Made by a program: the position numbers and the translations under genes | The notes under the pieces: model-generated | Seen by the model: the letters and a program-made list of their open reading frames with translations, nothing else | What the model was told of the DNA's origin: nothing | Database searches by the model: none | Assembly (NCBI GenBank): GCA_022605955.1 | Contig: JAKCOZ010000001.1 | Span: 21,692,146 to 21,756,145 of the forward strand | Direction: 5' to 3' | DNA length: 64,000 bases | From: Rallus limicola | Lineage: Eukaryota; Chordata; Aves; Gruiformes; Rallidae | In this document: positions 39,538 to 52,100 of the stretch, one piece after another | Layout of the letters: the number at the start of each line of letters is the position of its first letter | Position numbering within the stretch: the stretch's first letter is position 1

Positions 39538-39582
39538 ACACTTCAATTTAGAGCAACTCCACAGAGTTCAGCGGTGCTGCTC
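39538..39582. repeat. Possible relic of an amniote interspersed repeat
   Basis: 'tttagagcaactccacagag' followed by 'ttcagcggtgctgctcttgc' resembles the 'agtaactccattgacttcaatggagttactc' palindromic core of old amniote repeats. Weak match. Confidence 0.25.
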
Positions 39583-42500
39583 TTGCTTTACAGAAGGGTA
39601 ATAAAGATCATAATCAAGCCTTCTATGCTTCTAAAATATTTTGTTAGGAAAGGTGTATTCTTCTCATCACACAGGCTTGCTTAGTTAGACAGCATATTGC
39701 ATATTTCTCCTGATGTGGCTGGCTCTAACTTTAACTGGGGCATATGAGCACCCTTACAGACTACATGAACAACAAAATGTTCCTCATAGATGAAAACTAA
39801 TTTAAGCATCCATTTAACTTGCATTTGGCCATTAGAAGAATGCTGGATGCTTGCTTTCTTTTAGATAGTGAGGTTAATGGCCCTTCAAAAACAACCCCAA
39901 AATATGCTATGGTGACATACCATACATAGCGATGGCTGGGAGTTCCTTTTTAATTCCTTTACAGTAATCAACAGTAAAGAAAACAGAGGTTTCAGGAATT
40001 TGTCTCCTCTTCCTCTTCTTGTGCATGCACATGCAAGCGTCACGCTCCATACACTGAAGCAAAGCCAGAGCTGTACCCACATTCACCTGTGGCACTGCCA
40101 ATATCCCTGTTCTGCCCAGGATTTCTTCACCCAAATCACAAATATCTGGTGTTTAAAAAAAAAAAAAATCTTATGTTTGCACATCTAAGCTTATGAACTC
40201 AGAATTAGTCTGTCTGTAATCTGTAAAATTCTGAGGAAAAGGGAACGAAGCTATAAATTAACAGCACAGCTAAACTAATGAAAAGGGATGACATTGAAAT
40301 AACTACTGCTTGTAATATTGAAAGAAAAAAGATGTGGGTAAACAACCATTTGTTAGAAAGTGTGGCTGTTAAGAGAAACATTTGCAAGAATTAGTGTTTT
40401 AGACAACTATCTAAGGCCAAATTTCAAGTTTCAGTTTACAGGGGACTTCACAAGGATATGACTTGAACCAGTCTTCTAAACCATAACTGATTTTACGCCT
40501 TATTCTGAAACACAGACTAAACATACTGTAAATTCAGGAGCTGAAGAAGCACCAGTCCAAAAATGATGCATCATCTGAGACTATGGATGAGAACAATCCA
40601 AATCTGTTCTTCACTTCTCCAAAGAGATTAACTCATTGCTGAAGGGATGGCCCTAATTACTGGACCTCTCACTTGATATATTTTAGATATGGCACACACA
40701 AAAAAATATTTTCAAAAGCGGGGTAGAGAGATCTCATAGGAAAAGTAAACAACAGCCAGCTAATATCTGAAAGAAAATAATGGTTTCCCATTATCTCTGA
40801 CATGCAAATCCTAGATTTAAAGTGAAAATGCTAAAATACAGGTTATGCAAGACACAGTTACCATCAAAGATAAAGAAGCCAGTTACTTGGGATATTGTAA
40901 TTTCAGAGCTGAAAGCATTCATCTTGGGTCAAGTTGCTAGCCAAGTTGGATCGTGTATATTTCCATTCATTTTTAGGGACCACTAAGGATGCATTTGACC
41001 TCCACCCAACTGGTAGCCAATGTTTTGTCTGATCATTGTCCATACAATGCACATATTTGATATACAGTATATAATCTAACGTCAAAACCCCACTATTCTG
41101 TGAGATGCTACCCTGCAGTTTCAATTGAATAAGGTTTCATAAGTTCAGGGAGAGGAAGGCCAGCATGAAACCTGCTGAAAGGGAATAAATCCTCTGAAAA
41201 TAATTAAGGACACTGAGTACTACCAAAATCTCATGGCAGTCAGAGTGTATCAGCTGGCTTGAACCAAGTGACCAGCTGATACCCCAGGGAAGGGATCTGG
41301 CCCGAGGAACTGTGGCCTGGTTGGCCAGTAGGCAAGTGCTTCAGGCACACTGGGGAGCTGTGCAAGAGGAGAAACAGGCATGATCAGGCTTGGCAAGTTT
41401 AGGTCAAGTGAAACATCACATAAACATGATTTCACAAAGAGCATCACTGACAATCCCCATCAATTTATTGTCAGCCTGGACATCCAGAATTTCGCCATCC
41501 TTGTGCAAATCCTCAGCTGAATAGATGAGCATGGCCCACCAAGATCTGGCCCTGTGGCTCTAACAGTGCATGTGTTGCCTGCAGCCACCTAAGTGAAATG
41601 CTTTTTCTAGATGAGGAGAATACATCCAAGCAACTACCATGGACCCTGCTGGGATCGGTCCCTCCTTCAGAGAGGAAAAAACAACCACCACCAGAGGAGT
41701 GACTTAGGTGGGTTGAAGCTCACTGACTTATCTCTGCAAATGGAAGCACTGAGCTCTACACTTGGGCTGTTTAAATGAACTCCTGCTCGAGCATGGACTC
41801 CTTGTTCTCCCAAATCACCAGTGACCTGAAGTTTCTCTAATTCAATGGTTTCACTAGCTTATAGCAAAAAAAAATCCCCAACAAATAAAGCAATAGTCTT
41901 AGCTTACCTTTCACCACCTGGTTACACTTTAACTCAGTTCCAGGCAGAAACTTCTAGTGCCCGAGGGTCAAGATAGAGCATGGTCAAAGCCATCATTGAT
42001 TAATTGGTCATTCATAGATCTTTTAATATCCAGGCCCTAGAAATTCTGCAATAGTCAGGAGCTGCTGTCTAGATTCAGTGTGACAAGACTCAGTGATGTG
42101 CTTTTGTCAATAAGTACACACACTTCATGCTTACTTGCTTTACTTAAAGTACAAATCATAAATAGTTGTATGTGACAAATTCCCCAGTATTGAACCTTCA
42201 CGGCTGCCAAGCAGCATGCTGCAGAACAGAACAAGGAGAGCTATAATTTTCTTTTCTTCATTTTGTTATTTGACCTTCAGTTTTTCAGTTGTCCTTGGAT
42301 CAGTCTGGAACTAAATATAGTCCTTTCAGCATTATTTATATGTTTAACCCAAAGCTACCCATGTGTGTCAAGGGACTATCATAACACTGTTCTAAATTAT
42401 TTTAACAGTTTATTTTAAATTGGAAAATGGGCTTTTTTAAAAAAACATTGTCAATTAATTATGATTCCACAAACTCCTACCAACTCTCTTGTGTTTTGTA

Positions 42501-44540
42501 ACAATTTGCTCGCAGCCTACAAGACAAAGCCTCCAACTTGCTCAGAGAAAGCTCTTGTAACTGTCCAGCCTTTGAAAATGCTGACTGATCTTTAAATTAA
42601 CACACTGATAATGATTTTGGCCATTAGCTATTTAGAAATGCAATGCAATTTACAAATAAAAAAACCCCACAGCTGCATCCTTGGGGATCAACAGTCATCA
42701 GGGCTGAAATGTCCCTAAGTGCACTGTAGCTCTACAAATTATTTGAAATGGGAGCCAAACCCCACCACATTCAGCTGAAAAGTCGTTACAGTCTGACTAC
42801 ATACAGTAATTCCTCCTCTACTGAACAATGTGCTTTTTCAGTCAAAGGTCTTTTCCAAACAAGGAGAAGACACAACAGCCACTGTAACAGCCCTCCCCAA
42901 AGCCTTGAGAAAGGACATTTTCCAACCCCGGGTACTGGTTCTGTGGTATGTATGCCAGCTACAGAGCCAACCAAAACAACGAGGAGTTGGATGGGTGGGT
43001 GGACAGACAGATATGCACACATAGGTGCACACAATTCCTACCACATAAGAGCAATTTCCTCTGTATCGCTACAATTCTGCAAACCACATCAATTTTCTTT
43101 TATTTACATAACCAGTGTGAGCAGCTTCAGAGAAAGATTTATGGTACAGCTTGGGATTCTGTGTGGGTCTACTCTTTTACTGCATCAATATTATGTTTAA
43201 CAACTTTTTTTCTGTCAGAAAAAGGTCCACATGAAAGTTGAAAGGTGAGAGAAGTATTTCTAACTCTTCCCAGGTAAGAAAGGAAAAACCCACCTGGCTT
43301 TATCCCTGGTCTAAGCAATGCAAGCCAAATTCAGCCTAAAAATGTAAAGGGCTTGGGCTAGTACATCAGCTTCGAGCAGTTACTTAAGAGTCTGGAATTT
43401 CTTGGATAAGGCGTGAGACAAGTTGCCCATGTAGACTTTACCAAAACATTCTTAAATTTTACAGTTTGCTCTAGAACTTGGCACAAAATACTGTCACCCA
43501 GAAAAACAACCAGCCATTCCCACCAAAAACTGGAACAACATTTTTGACTGGTAACCACTCGTGTTTAAAGTTAAATTTTCAAAAGAATTGAGCACCTAAA
43601 TAAAGTAATAAAGTTACATACTTACCTTTAATTTCCTTAAAGCTCAGAGTTCGAGCTCTAGAGATGCTACAGGCCTAAATACTCACGCATGAGGAAATCA
43701 CCCTGGGAAACACATTCACAAATTGATGTTTAAAAAAACCCAAGATTCACGTGTCCTTGGCAGCAGGCAGACTTCCTACTGAAATTCTTTGCTCCTGCTC
43801 CCTAACTTTACCAATGCAATTGCACAAAGTAAATGGAACTGAGCTCTCAGGTGTGCTTGAGATCATGTTTTAATGATACAGGTTTAGGGCAAGAAGCTTC
43901 TGATCAAAACCTTCCTAGCTGCCCCACTCAAAGCACTGATCTGGTAGAAAGAAGTTCTGTTAACTCCAATTTGTTAATCTAGAAAAGCGAACTTTGAACT
44001 AGATCAGGTTCAGCCAGTCTTCTCCCAGTAGCGCAGGAGAAACAATATTAACTACTTGTCTGAATTAAATCAAAATTGTCTCATGTGCCCACCCTGGTCC
44101 AAACCAGATCTGCCTTAGAGAACGTTCCAATGCAGATGAAGGTGAACCCACGGGCTGACCACCGCAATGACGGATCCTGGGGCGGTGTGGAGAGATCGCA
44201 GATTTCAAAAACACCGAACAAGGTATCAACAGCAGGATGGAGATACACAGGGCAAAACCGAGGTGGTGTCATAAAACACATTCAGGGTCAACAGCTAATG
44301 TCCCTGTTACAAAAGTTCTATTGGTTTTTACCCAAGGTGATTTCCTTAGCTGCCAGAAGTCATTTGGCTAGAGATGGGAAAAGGGGGTTTTGCTTTGAGC
44401 ACCGAGTGCGATCTATCTGAGGATCAGGTCAGTTGTGTTCAGCTGCTTATTTAGAAGCTGTTTGTTGAGTCGCTTGCTATTTATTTATGTGTCAATATAA
44501 ATGTATACCTATGTGTGGACATATATGTATCCTTATAGGG

Positions 44541-44585
44541 TGTTTACATAAAAGCTCAAGGGAGCTTTTTGGATGAGAAACCACA
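44541..44585 (+). repeat. Dispersed 45-bp hairpin repeat, copy 1
   Basis: Starts TGTTTACATAAAAGCTC and ends GGATGAGAAACCACA. It contains a perfect 8-bp stem, AAAAGCTC and GAGCTTTT, around the loop AAGG. It matches copy 2 at 41 of 45 positions, and three of the four differences are in the loop. I do not recognise the parent element. Confidence 0.85.
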
Positions 44586-47270
44586 GTATCTCCCTTTGGT
44601 TCTAAACCACACTTTACTAAGATGACCAGAAGTGTTGCCAAATTTCACTGCCCTCCCATCCCCTGCTAGCTCCAAGTTTCTCCATGTCTCAGAGGTTTCT
44701 GACTATTTATGGCAAAAAGGCAGTCCATTAACCTAGCAATGCTCAAACGTTTATCACCTTTCCCTGCCCCTCCAAGGATAAATACTACTCCTGCAGGACA
44801 CATTTTAGGAACATCTGGCTTAGCCACCTTCCTCCTGTACAGAAGCACATCTCAGCAGGGGAAAATGAGCAGAAAGATGCTGCAGAGATAAGAGACACCT
44901 GCAGCTGCACCTCTGCCACGGGCTGACCTGCAACTATTCCTAAGGATGTGAGATCTTGACGTGCACTTTCTCTACCATCGCCTCAACCAGCACCCTCTGC
45001 TCTTTCCCATGCATCATCTTCCATGGTGCTGCTGGGTCTCACCCCCCTGATCCCCTCCAGCTTTTGGCTATTCACCTGAGCCTCTCAGCTGTTCACTATG
45101 TCCAAACAAAATCAGGAAAGCAAGAGATGCCATCAAACAAGGGCTTCCAACAGACTAAAGGGGCCATTTCTCATTGCCTTCCACCAGGCTCATTCCTGCA
45201 ACAAGCTTGTGTCTGGCTACAAAGCCGCTGCAGCACTGGAGAGGAACTCCTCACTGACACAGGAAAACACACAGGCACACACACAGTGACAAACTCTAGA
45301 CAAGCATTTTGATATCAGTACCCCCTACCACCACCCCATGTTTATGCTTCAGTCAAGCTCAGATGATTCCTGGCGCTCAGACTGCCTCAACAATAGTTCT
45401 AACCCATCAGAGTGAAGACACGGCGGCTGTGACTGTAGAGCTCCTCTTGCATTGCTAAGCTATACAGTATTAAACAACCAAACATCTCAACTCTATCAGT
45501 AATCTTAGTATTGCAGCATTGTAAAAGAAAAAATGTGGGGTTTTTTTTGTGGTTTGGGGATTATTTTTTTTATGATGGAGCTGCCACTGTCTGGAGGAAA
45601 CCTGTGTTCTGCACATAGGGAAAGGCACACACGTATTTCATATGGTGCACTGCAAGCTGCACAGAATAGAAAGCAGCTGGAGGAAAATGGCTATAGAGAA
45701 ATGGTTCTCCCGGGCATCATCTGTTGATTTGTTTTGTTTATAGAAGGAACGAGATTTTTATCTCTGCTCAAAATATAAAATGCTTCCATGGCACTGAGCT
45801 CACTTCTTGGCGACGCTCTCACTCAGGAACGTAAATAAAAAGAGGGGGAGGAGGGAGAAAAGGCTTTACTGCACAGAATCCTTAGAAATGTCAAAAATTA
45901 AATAGAAAAATGTCCATCAGTGATACAGTCACAGTTTGAAAGAGGAATTGAGTCACCAGCTACCATGGAAATGAGGGCCTCCTTGTCATGCTTGTTAATA
46001 GCTTGCTTCTACTAAAGCAAGGAGGCAGGTTAGGGACAAACTACTCAAATTCCAAGTCTCAAATCCTAGCTGAGTCCTGTCAGGTGACCATCCTTACACA
46101 GTAAATACAACAGTCTTCACAAGATGCATGGCCTGCAAAGGCACAGACTCTTACAGTCTATCTACCATCTTGTGCCCAAAGCTCTCTCTGCAGTTTTGCT
46201 CTGGTGAGGCTCCTCACTCCTCTGTGCCTGACACACAAAATCTGATTGCCTTTTTCATTTAACAACAGGGCTCTGTGTCCTAAGAGAACACCAGACAGCT
46301 GGTTTTCCACTCAGGTTGATAGCACTTCCATGTGTACTAAGCAAAAGTCATGCATCTGGAAAGAAAATAAATTGTGAAACTGCTAAATAATTAACTACTG
46401 CTAATAATTTTCACTTTTTAACGTTTAAAAACATAACTACTGAGGATAGTGTCCCAACTGTGAGAAATTCCCTGAAGTCTAAAACTTTATAGTAGACAAA
46501 CAAAATGTAAAATACTGTCCTTGTGGGATCACAAAAGCTCAAGGTTTGTTGCCATAGATAGAATAGTTATCACAAAACTGAGGATCTTTGCACTACCTCT
46601 TATTAGCTCTTAAGGGTACATGAGAGACAGCAGGCCAGATACATATCTAGAAATGAAGGCTACTGAACGTAACTGCAGAACAGTCCCACTTCATTAGCTA
46701 CAGAGTGTATCTGATGCCCTTCTGGAACCACCAAGGGGTGTCTGCTCTTCTTAGAGCTGTGCTGTCTCTCACTTGGCCAGAACTCTGACCTGACTGGCTG
46801 CTGAAGAAGTAGTTGGGCAATATGGAGTCCCATGCTGGGTACAAGATGCCATAACTTTCAGAGACATGACACACTCCAGATCACGCTTGAGTTAGACAGA
46901 CTCACTGAAATCTATCCTAACATGAATGTACAGCTTTTCAGTTTTCCTACCATGAAGCTTATACTGAGGTGCATATATACTTAAGCTGCATCTAAACCCA
47001 CAATGACTATTTCAGAAAACCTCAAAACTGAGGCTTGTTAATGTCTTTGATGAGCAAACAGATAGATCATAGTGATATTTTAAGAGTTGGAAGAAGGTCC
47101 TTGCAGTCTTGACCACCATAACTCTCTGTCCCCCATGCTAATATGCAATACATTGAAGATCCTTCAGCTGCTCCCTTCTCTCCCAGCGTGGCCGTATTTC
47201 ATGTCTTTCCCACATTTCAAACCACGTGCCTCGACGACCTCTTCATCTTGTTATAGCTCTACTGAGAGGC

Positions 47271-47315
47271 TGTTTACACAAAAGCTCTTTGGAGCTTTTT
47301 GGATGAGAAACCACA
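47271..47315 (+). repeat. Dispersed 45-bp hairpin repeat, copy 2
   Basis: Same boundaries and orientation as copy 1, 2.7 kb downstream, with the stem unchanged and the loop TTTG instead of AAGG. Flanking sequences on both sides are unrelated, so this is not the edge of a longer recent duplication. Confidence 0.85.
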
Positions 47316-48507
47316 AACATGTACGAACAGATTACATCAGATTTATTGCTACTGAATAAGTTAAAAGAATACTTAGGGTTACAGGTTCAAAACTCTACCA
47401 ATAGTTCTCATCCAAGAGCATTCATATAGCCAGAGCTTGTGACCATACGGTTACCAATTACCCATTTCCTCTGAAGTTCACTGCCTTTTCATCCTTCCCA
47501 TACCCCTCAACTCCTAACAAGTATCACAAGGTTTCTTCTGGCTTGAAGGGAACTATTCTTTCCAAGTAAGTAGATTTCACTTGTCAACACAAGCATACAA
47601 CCACTGCCCCATGCCCTGCTCCCAACATACATCTCAGTTCAACTCTTCTCCTCCAGCCTCAACTTTCCCAAACATACTTGACCTCAAACTGTAATGACCC
47701 ACTTCAAACTCATACGGAGCCATATCCTTCTGTTTCCAGTCCTTCTCCAGTGATTGTTGGGCCTCTATCTTCCTTTCCTATCCAAGAAACAAACCAATGG
47801 AACAAATTTTGCCCCTTGCCTTGTTTATTGCTCCCTTAATAAACTCTCCCAACAACCCTACAGGTTCTGCAGAACTGTAAAAAAAGGGACTGGCCAGAAA
47901 ATAAACTACCAGAGGAACAGATACGTAAAATCTACCACATGCTAGATGACCCTTGCATTAAAACTCTAGTATCCCTATTGACCTGCACAGTCACTCCAGA
48001 TATATAAAATACATGTAAAATAAACAAGCAGAACTTAAAAGAAGTTGCCAACAGTGCAAGCAATGGCACATAAAGCAAGGGAATGAAGACAGACATTCAA
48101 CATCATTTTCTCAAGCTCCACCGCTATTCCTGCAGAAGTGAAATAAATGCATTTCCAGACCCAAGCCAGAAAATAGTTTGAGCTCTTTCTGCTGGCTGTT
48201 TCTGAGCACTTAGCACACACTGAGCTCATGGAACAGTAAACTTTGTCTTCAATGGGGAAAAAAGCCAAAAGCAAACCTAGGGAGATAACAGATAGAAAAA
48301 TCCATCTAAAGGTTTCGGGTATGTCAAGGGGACCTGATAAAAGACAATCTCTCCATAATGTGTCAATATTTTATTTTAAAATAGTTTTCAGACAACTCCA
48401 TAAAACACTGTATAAAACTTCCCTACAGAAGAGCAAGGCATGGCAATCAAAGATTAATTACGATGAGCCAGCAATGAGGACAAAACACAATGAACATTGT
48501 TATTGAC

Positions 48508-49107
48508 TGTCCTGGTTTCAGTCAGGATAGAGTTAACTTCATTTGTAGCAGCGGATGGAATGCTGTGTTTGGGAGTTAAAATGAAAGCAGTGCTGATAAC
48601 ACCCTGATGTTTCTAGTTGCAGTCAGACAGTCAAGGAGGGGCGAAGCCAGGACAGGTGACCCAGATGGGCCAAAGAGAGTATTCCATGCCAATTACATCC
48701 TGCCCAGGATAAAGGGGGGCTGATAGGAGGAGGAAGGGGGGCTGTTCTGGGACGCGAGCGGTTGCGGGACACGAGGGTCTTGGGGGACGGTCGGGTTCCG
48801 GGACGGCTCTGGGTGGTGCGGCCTGAGTTGTGTGGTTGGGTGAGAAACTGCATTGTGTATCAATAGTTTCATATTCTTTTGCTCTAAAGTCCTGTTAGCA
48901 TTGTTATATTTTATTTTTCTGTTATCTTAGTAAACTATCCTTATCCCAACCCACGGGCCTCTTAGTTTCTTGGTTTTGGAGTTATTTGCTCCTTCCTTTT
49001 CCCTTCCCTTGTTTCCCCCCCACCCTTTCCCTTTTCTCCTGCTCTTTTACTTTAAGGAGCAGGCAGCTGCGTGGATCTCAGCCCACAGCCGGGGTGAAAC
49101 CACGACA
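48508..49107 (+). mobile_element. Complete solo LTR of an endogenous retrovirus (bird ERVL-like)
   Basis: 600 bp bounded by TGTCCTGGTTTC and GAAACCACGACA, imperfect inverted termini (11 of 12 bases) of the TG...CA type. It is flanked by TTGAC on the left (48503-48507) and TCGAC on the right (49108-49112), which fits a 5-bp target duplication with one later change. It includes a TATA-like 'ggataaagg' followed by a GC-rich segment ('gacgcgagcggttgcgggac'), a plausible U3/R region. No gag, pol or env lies beside it, so it is a recombined solo LTR. It is antisense to TBXAS1, and the opening of the LTR at 18458 is related. Confidence 0.9.
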
Positions 49108-49112
49108 TCGAC

Positions 49113-52100
49113 CAAGCCTTATACGATGACAAAAAGGAGGGGAGAAGAATATAGGCAACTTTCTTTGAATGATGGGAGCAGCGTTGAAGGAAACAAGAGA
49201 AGGGAGAACACAGATTTACTTTTCAGCACTCTGAGAAAGTCTAATCTGCCAAAACTGCCCATTGATTTACCTTTCCATTTCAGAAGGAGCACATCCAAGC
49301 TGGCAGGACACTTGGTCTGCTATCTGAAAGATGTGCAGTGACAAGTCCACATCCCTTAGAGCACTTAGGGATGCAAAACTACTCACCCCAGTGAAGGGCA
49401 GTCACAGGAACTCTCAATAGGCTCCCCTGTGGTTTGGGGGAGAGCAGAGTTCATGGCACTCTTTGGAGGAATTATAGCAGTCCTGAGAGCCCCTCTGAGC
49501 CTGGCAATTAAATGCACAGACACAGCAAGAGACAGTCCCTTTGCAGCAGGCAGCCCCACTGCTCACACAGGAAAAGTCTTCTCATTGGTGAGGTTATTTA
49601 CTTGCCTTCTTTCAATTCCATTTAGTGCACCAAAGGCAGCATGTTAAGGTCCTCAGGCTCCTAATACAGTCAGTAGATGGAGGGAGGAGGTCCTACAAGC
49701 TAATTCAGGACACCCAAAATGAGTTTGCAAGGCACCTGAACAAAGCAACCTGTCCCAAAGCAAGCAGCAGGTCAGAAGTTAAAACCAAAGTGCTAGTTCA
49801 GGAGAGCTAAATGAAGCTCCAGAGAAACTCCCAGGCAGAAGCTGCCTGATGGAGAAGTCAGAGTAATTCGCCTCCTTGCCAGTCTCCCATGCCTGTGCAA
49901 CCCAGCCCAGTCCAGGCTCAGCCTATTCCAAGCCCAGCAGGAAGGAAAAGCAGAAATGGGATTGTTCAAGGGCTGCAATCCAGCTCCTGTTGGCCTGGAG
50001 GCATTTGTGAGAAGTCCACTTCGCAGCATGGTCTGTTGGACACTAGGTCTAGAAATGATGCCAGAAGATAGGTAAATATACCTGTTTCGTGACCCTATCC
50101 CTGTAGGTCTACCTTAACATACTATTAACACTATCCTCTCCATGACCTAAACACAAATTTTGCTCCAGGGTTTTTATAGGGAAAGTCATGAAAAGGTTTT
50201 GGGAAAAATGAAGACCAGGAGGAATAAACAGGCTGGAGATTTACTCCTATATGTGGAGGTGTTAGGGTAAAATGCACCTTCACAAAAGAAAAAAACAGAC
50301 ACTAAAAAACCAAACTAAAACCAGGAAGCATTTGAGGGTCTTCAAATAAACACAGCTGGCCATGTAATCTCTAAACTGAAAAAACCCAAAAAAAATAAAC
50401 CAACAAAATACCAACAATAAAACTTGAACATAAGAGGCCTCTCGGTTTTACAGTGAAGTGCAAACAAGCAAAACCAAAGCTGCACAGTGCTAGAAGCCGA
50501 GCTACGTTTATCAGGATAACCAAGGTGTTATAACAACCTCTGAGGACATCCCAGAGAATTAAACTCTAAAGCTGCAAAAGCAGTGATGGAAACCTGTTCT
50601 ACCTCTCCCCTCCAAAAAAAAGAGACAACTTTGTTTACTTAAAAGCAGCATAATCAGGGCACCGAGTGAACTTCATTCAGGATGATCAAATCTAACTTGG
50701 TTTCAGAGAAGGAAAGCATTTAGCCATTTGTGGCATGGCACTTTTCGAAATTATAATTCAGTAGCTTGCTTTGCTCCTTCTCAGGCTCACCTAGAGATTC
50801 TTTAGTTCAAAGAGGAGGCCATATATTGTGCAGCTGTGGGATCAAATTATGTTTCACACGGTAGTGGGAATTCCAGCTTTGCTTGATGGAAAGCTGCATG
50901 ACAAAGACAATACTGAATCTGTTTTCTGTCATCAACAGCAGTTTGCTGATGTTTCCTGTTGACTCAGATCCTTCTAGCTTTTGTAAGTTATTTGAATAAA
51001 GGGGAGGGAAGCAGAACTCCTTCCGATGACACAATGGTCATTTCAAGAAAAAAAACCCAAACAGCTGGGGTTCACAGAATATAAAAAAAAACCCAAAACT
51101 TCCCTGCCATTTGACCCTGTAAACCTGGTGGATGCTACAAGGCTGTAATAGGGGAAGACTCATTAGGGCCCATAACCTTAGAGCCAATCTCTGAGGTCAG
51201 GCAGTGCCGCAGGAGGGGTGTGCAGGACCACCAGGCAGGGCCCAGCAGCAGTGCAGCAGCACCGGCCCCTGAGCACTCGCTGTCTGGGGAGCTGTGCTTT
51301 CTGCCAGCAGGGGAGAAAAGCATGCTTTAGCATCTGAGGATTAGGAAGCCTCTCTGAACCTCTCAATTCAACGAGCCTGACATGAGAGCAGAGCTGTACA
51401 TCTTCATGGATGTATGTTGATGCTCTGTAGCCAGGCACGCTTCCAGCCACAGTGGTCCTTGTGGCCTTGTGCTTTGATGGCAGCAGTGACATCCAGAAAA
51501 GTCTGGGCCTACCCACTCACAGTTGGTCTTTTCAGAAAGGATCCAAGTTTTGTATTGCCTGACACTGGATTTGTCTGGAAGCATTATCTGGATGTGTTAG
51601 AATAATCCGCTCACCCTATACTGCACTCAAACCATAAACCCAGAGCTCTAGCAAGCAAACATCTTTTGTAAATACAGATTTTTTGTGGAGCAAAAATGGT
51701 ACAAGATCTAATTTTAGGTGGCATCTCATTGGGGAAAAAAATACTTGAGATTTATTTGATCTCAGTTATGCCTTAACTCAAGACAAAATAGTAAAGTTCT
51801 GCAAAACCAGAACAAAGATTAACTGGGAGACAGATTATCTCTAAAGCCTCTCTTTCAGAGCCCTTTCCAAAACCCCAGATGTAAAGTAATGCCAGTCATG
51901 CAACAGTGCTGAAGTTACTTGTATCAAAATACTACCTGTCCTGAGATTAACTTCTGGTGTGGTCTAGTACAGGTATAGTACCAGCTGATGAATGCTAACA
52001 CATTTTGCCCCCATGTCTAAGTATATCCAGCATCTAACTATATGCAAATATCTAGGCTTAAGGACAGAGGAAGAAAAAAAATATTCTTTATATTTTATTA

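Larger units (their letters stand above)
18921..48507 (-). other. TBXAS1: TBXAS1 intron 1, central part
   Basis: Non-coding as far as can be read, apart from the coding-like stretch at 26124-26333. It contains hairpins at 23831-23853 and 33784-33814, a CpG-enriched patch (27165-27255), A-rich tracts, a GA microsatellite (31166-31189), possible old amniote repeat relics (31318-31380, 39538-39582), a 21-bp tandem duplication (37490-37531), a 17-C run (38972-38988) and two copies of a 45-bp repeat (44541 and 47271). No further exon or recognised transposon was found. Confidence 0.7.

Noticed and set aside
42748..43200. 150-codon + strand open frame.
   Set aside because: No domain, low-complexity and mixed composition, overlapping open frames on both strands; looks like chance.
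48970..49341. 123-codon + strand frame.
   Set aside because: It runs from the solo LTR into flanking intron and has no viral protein signature.
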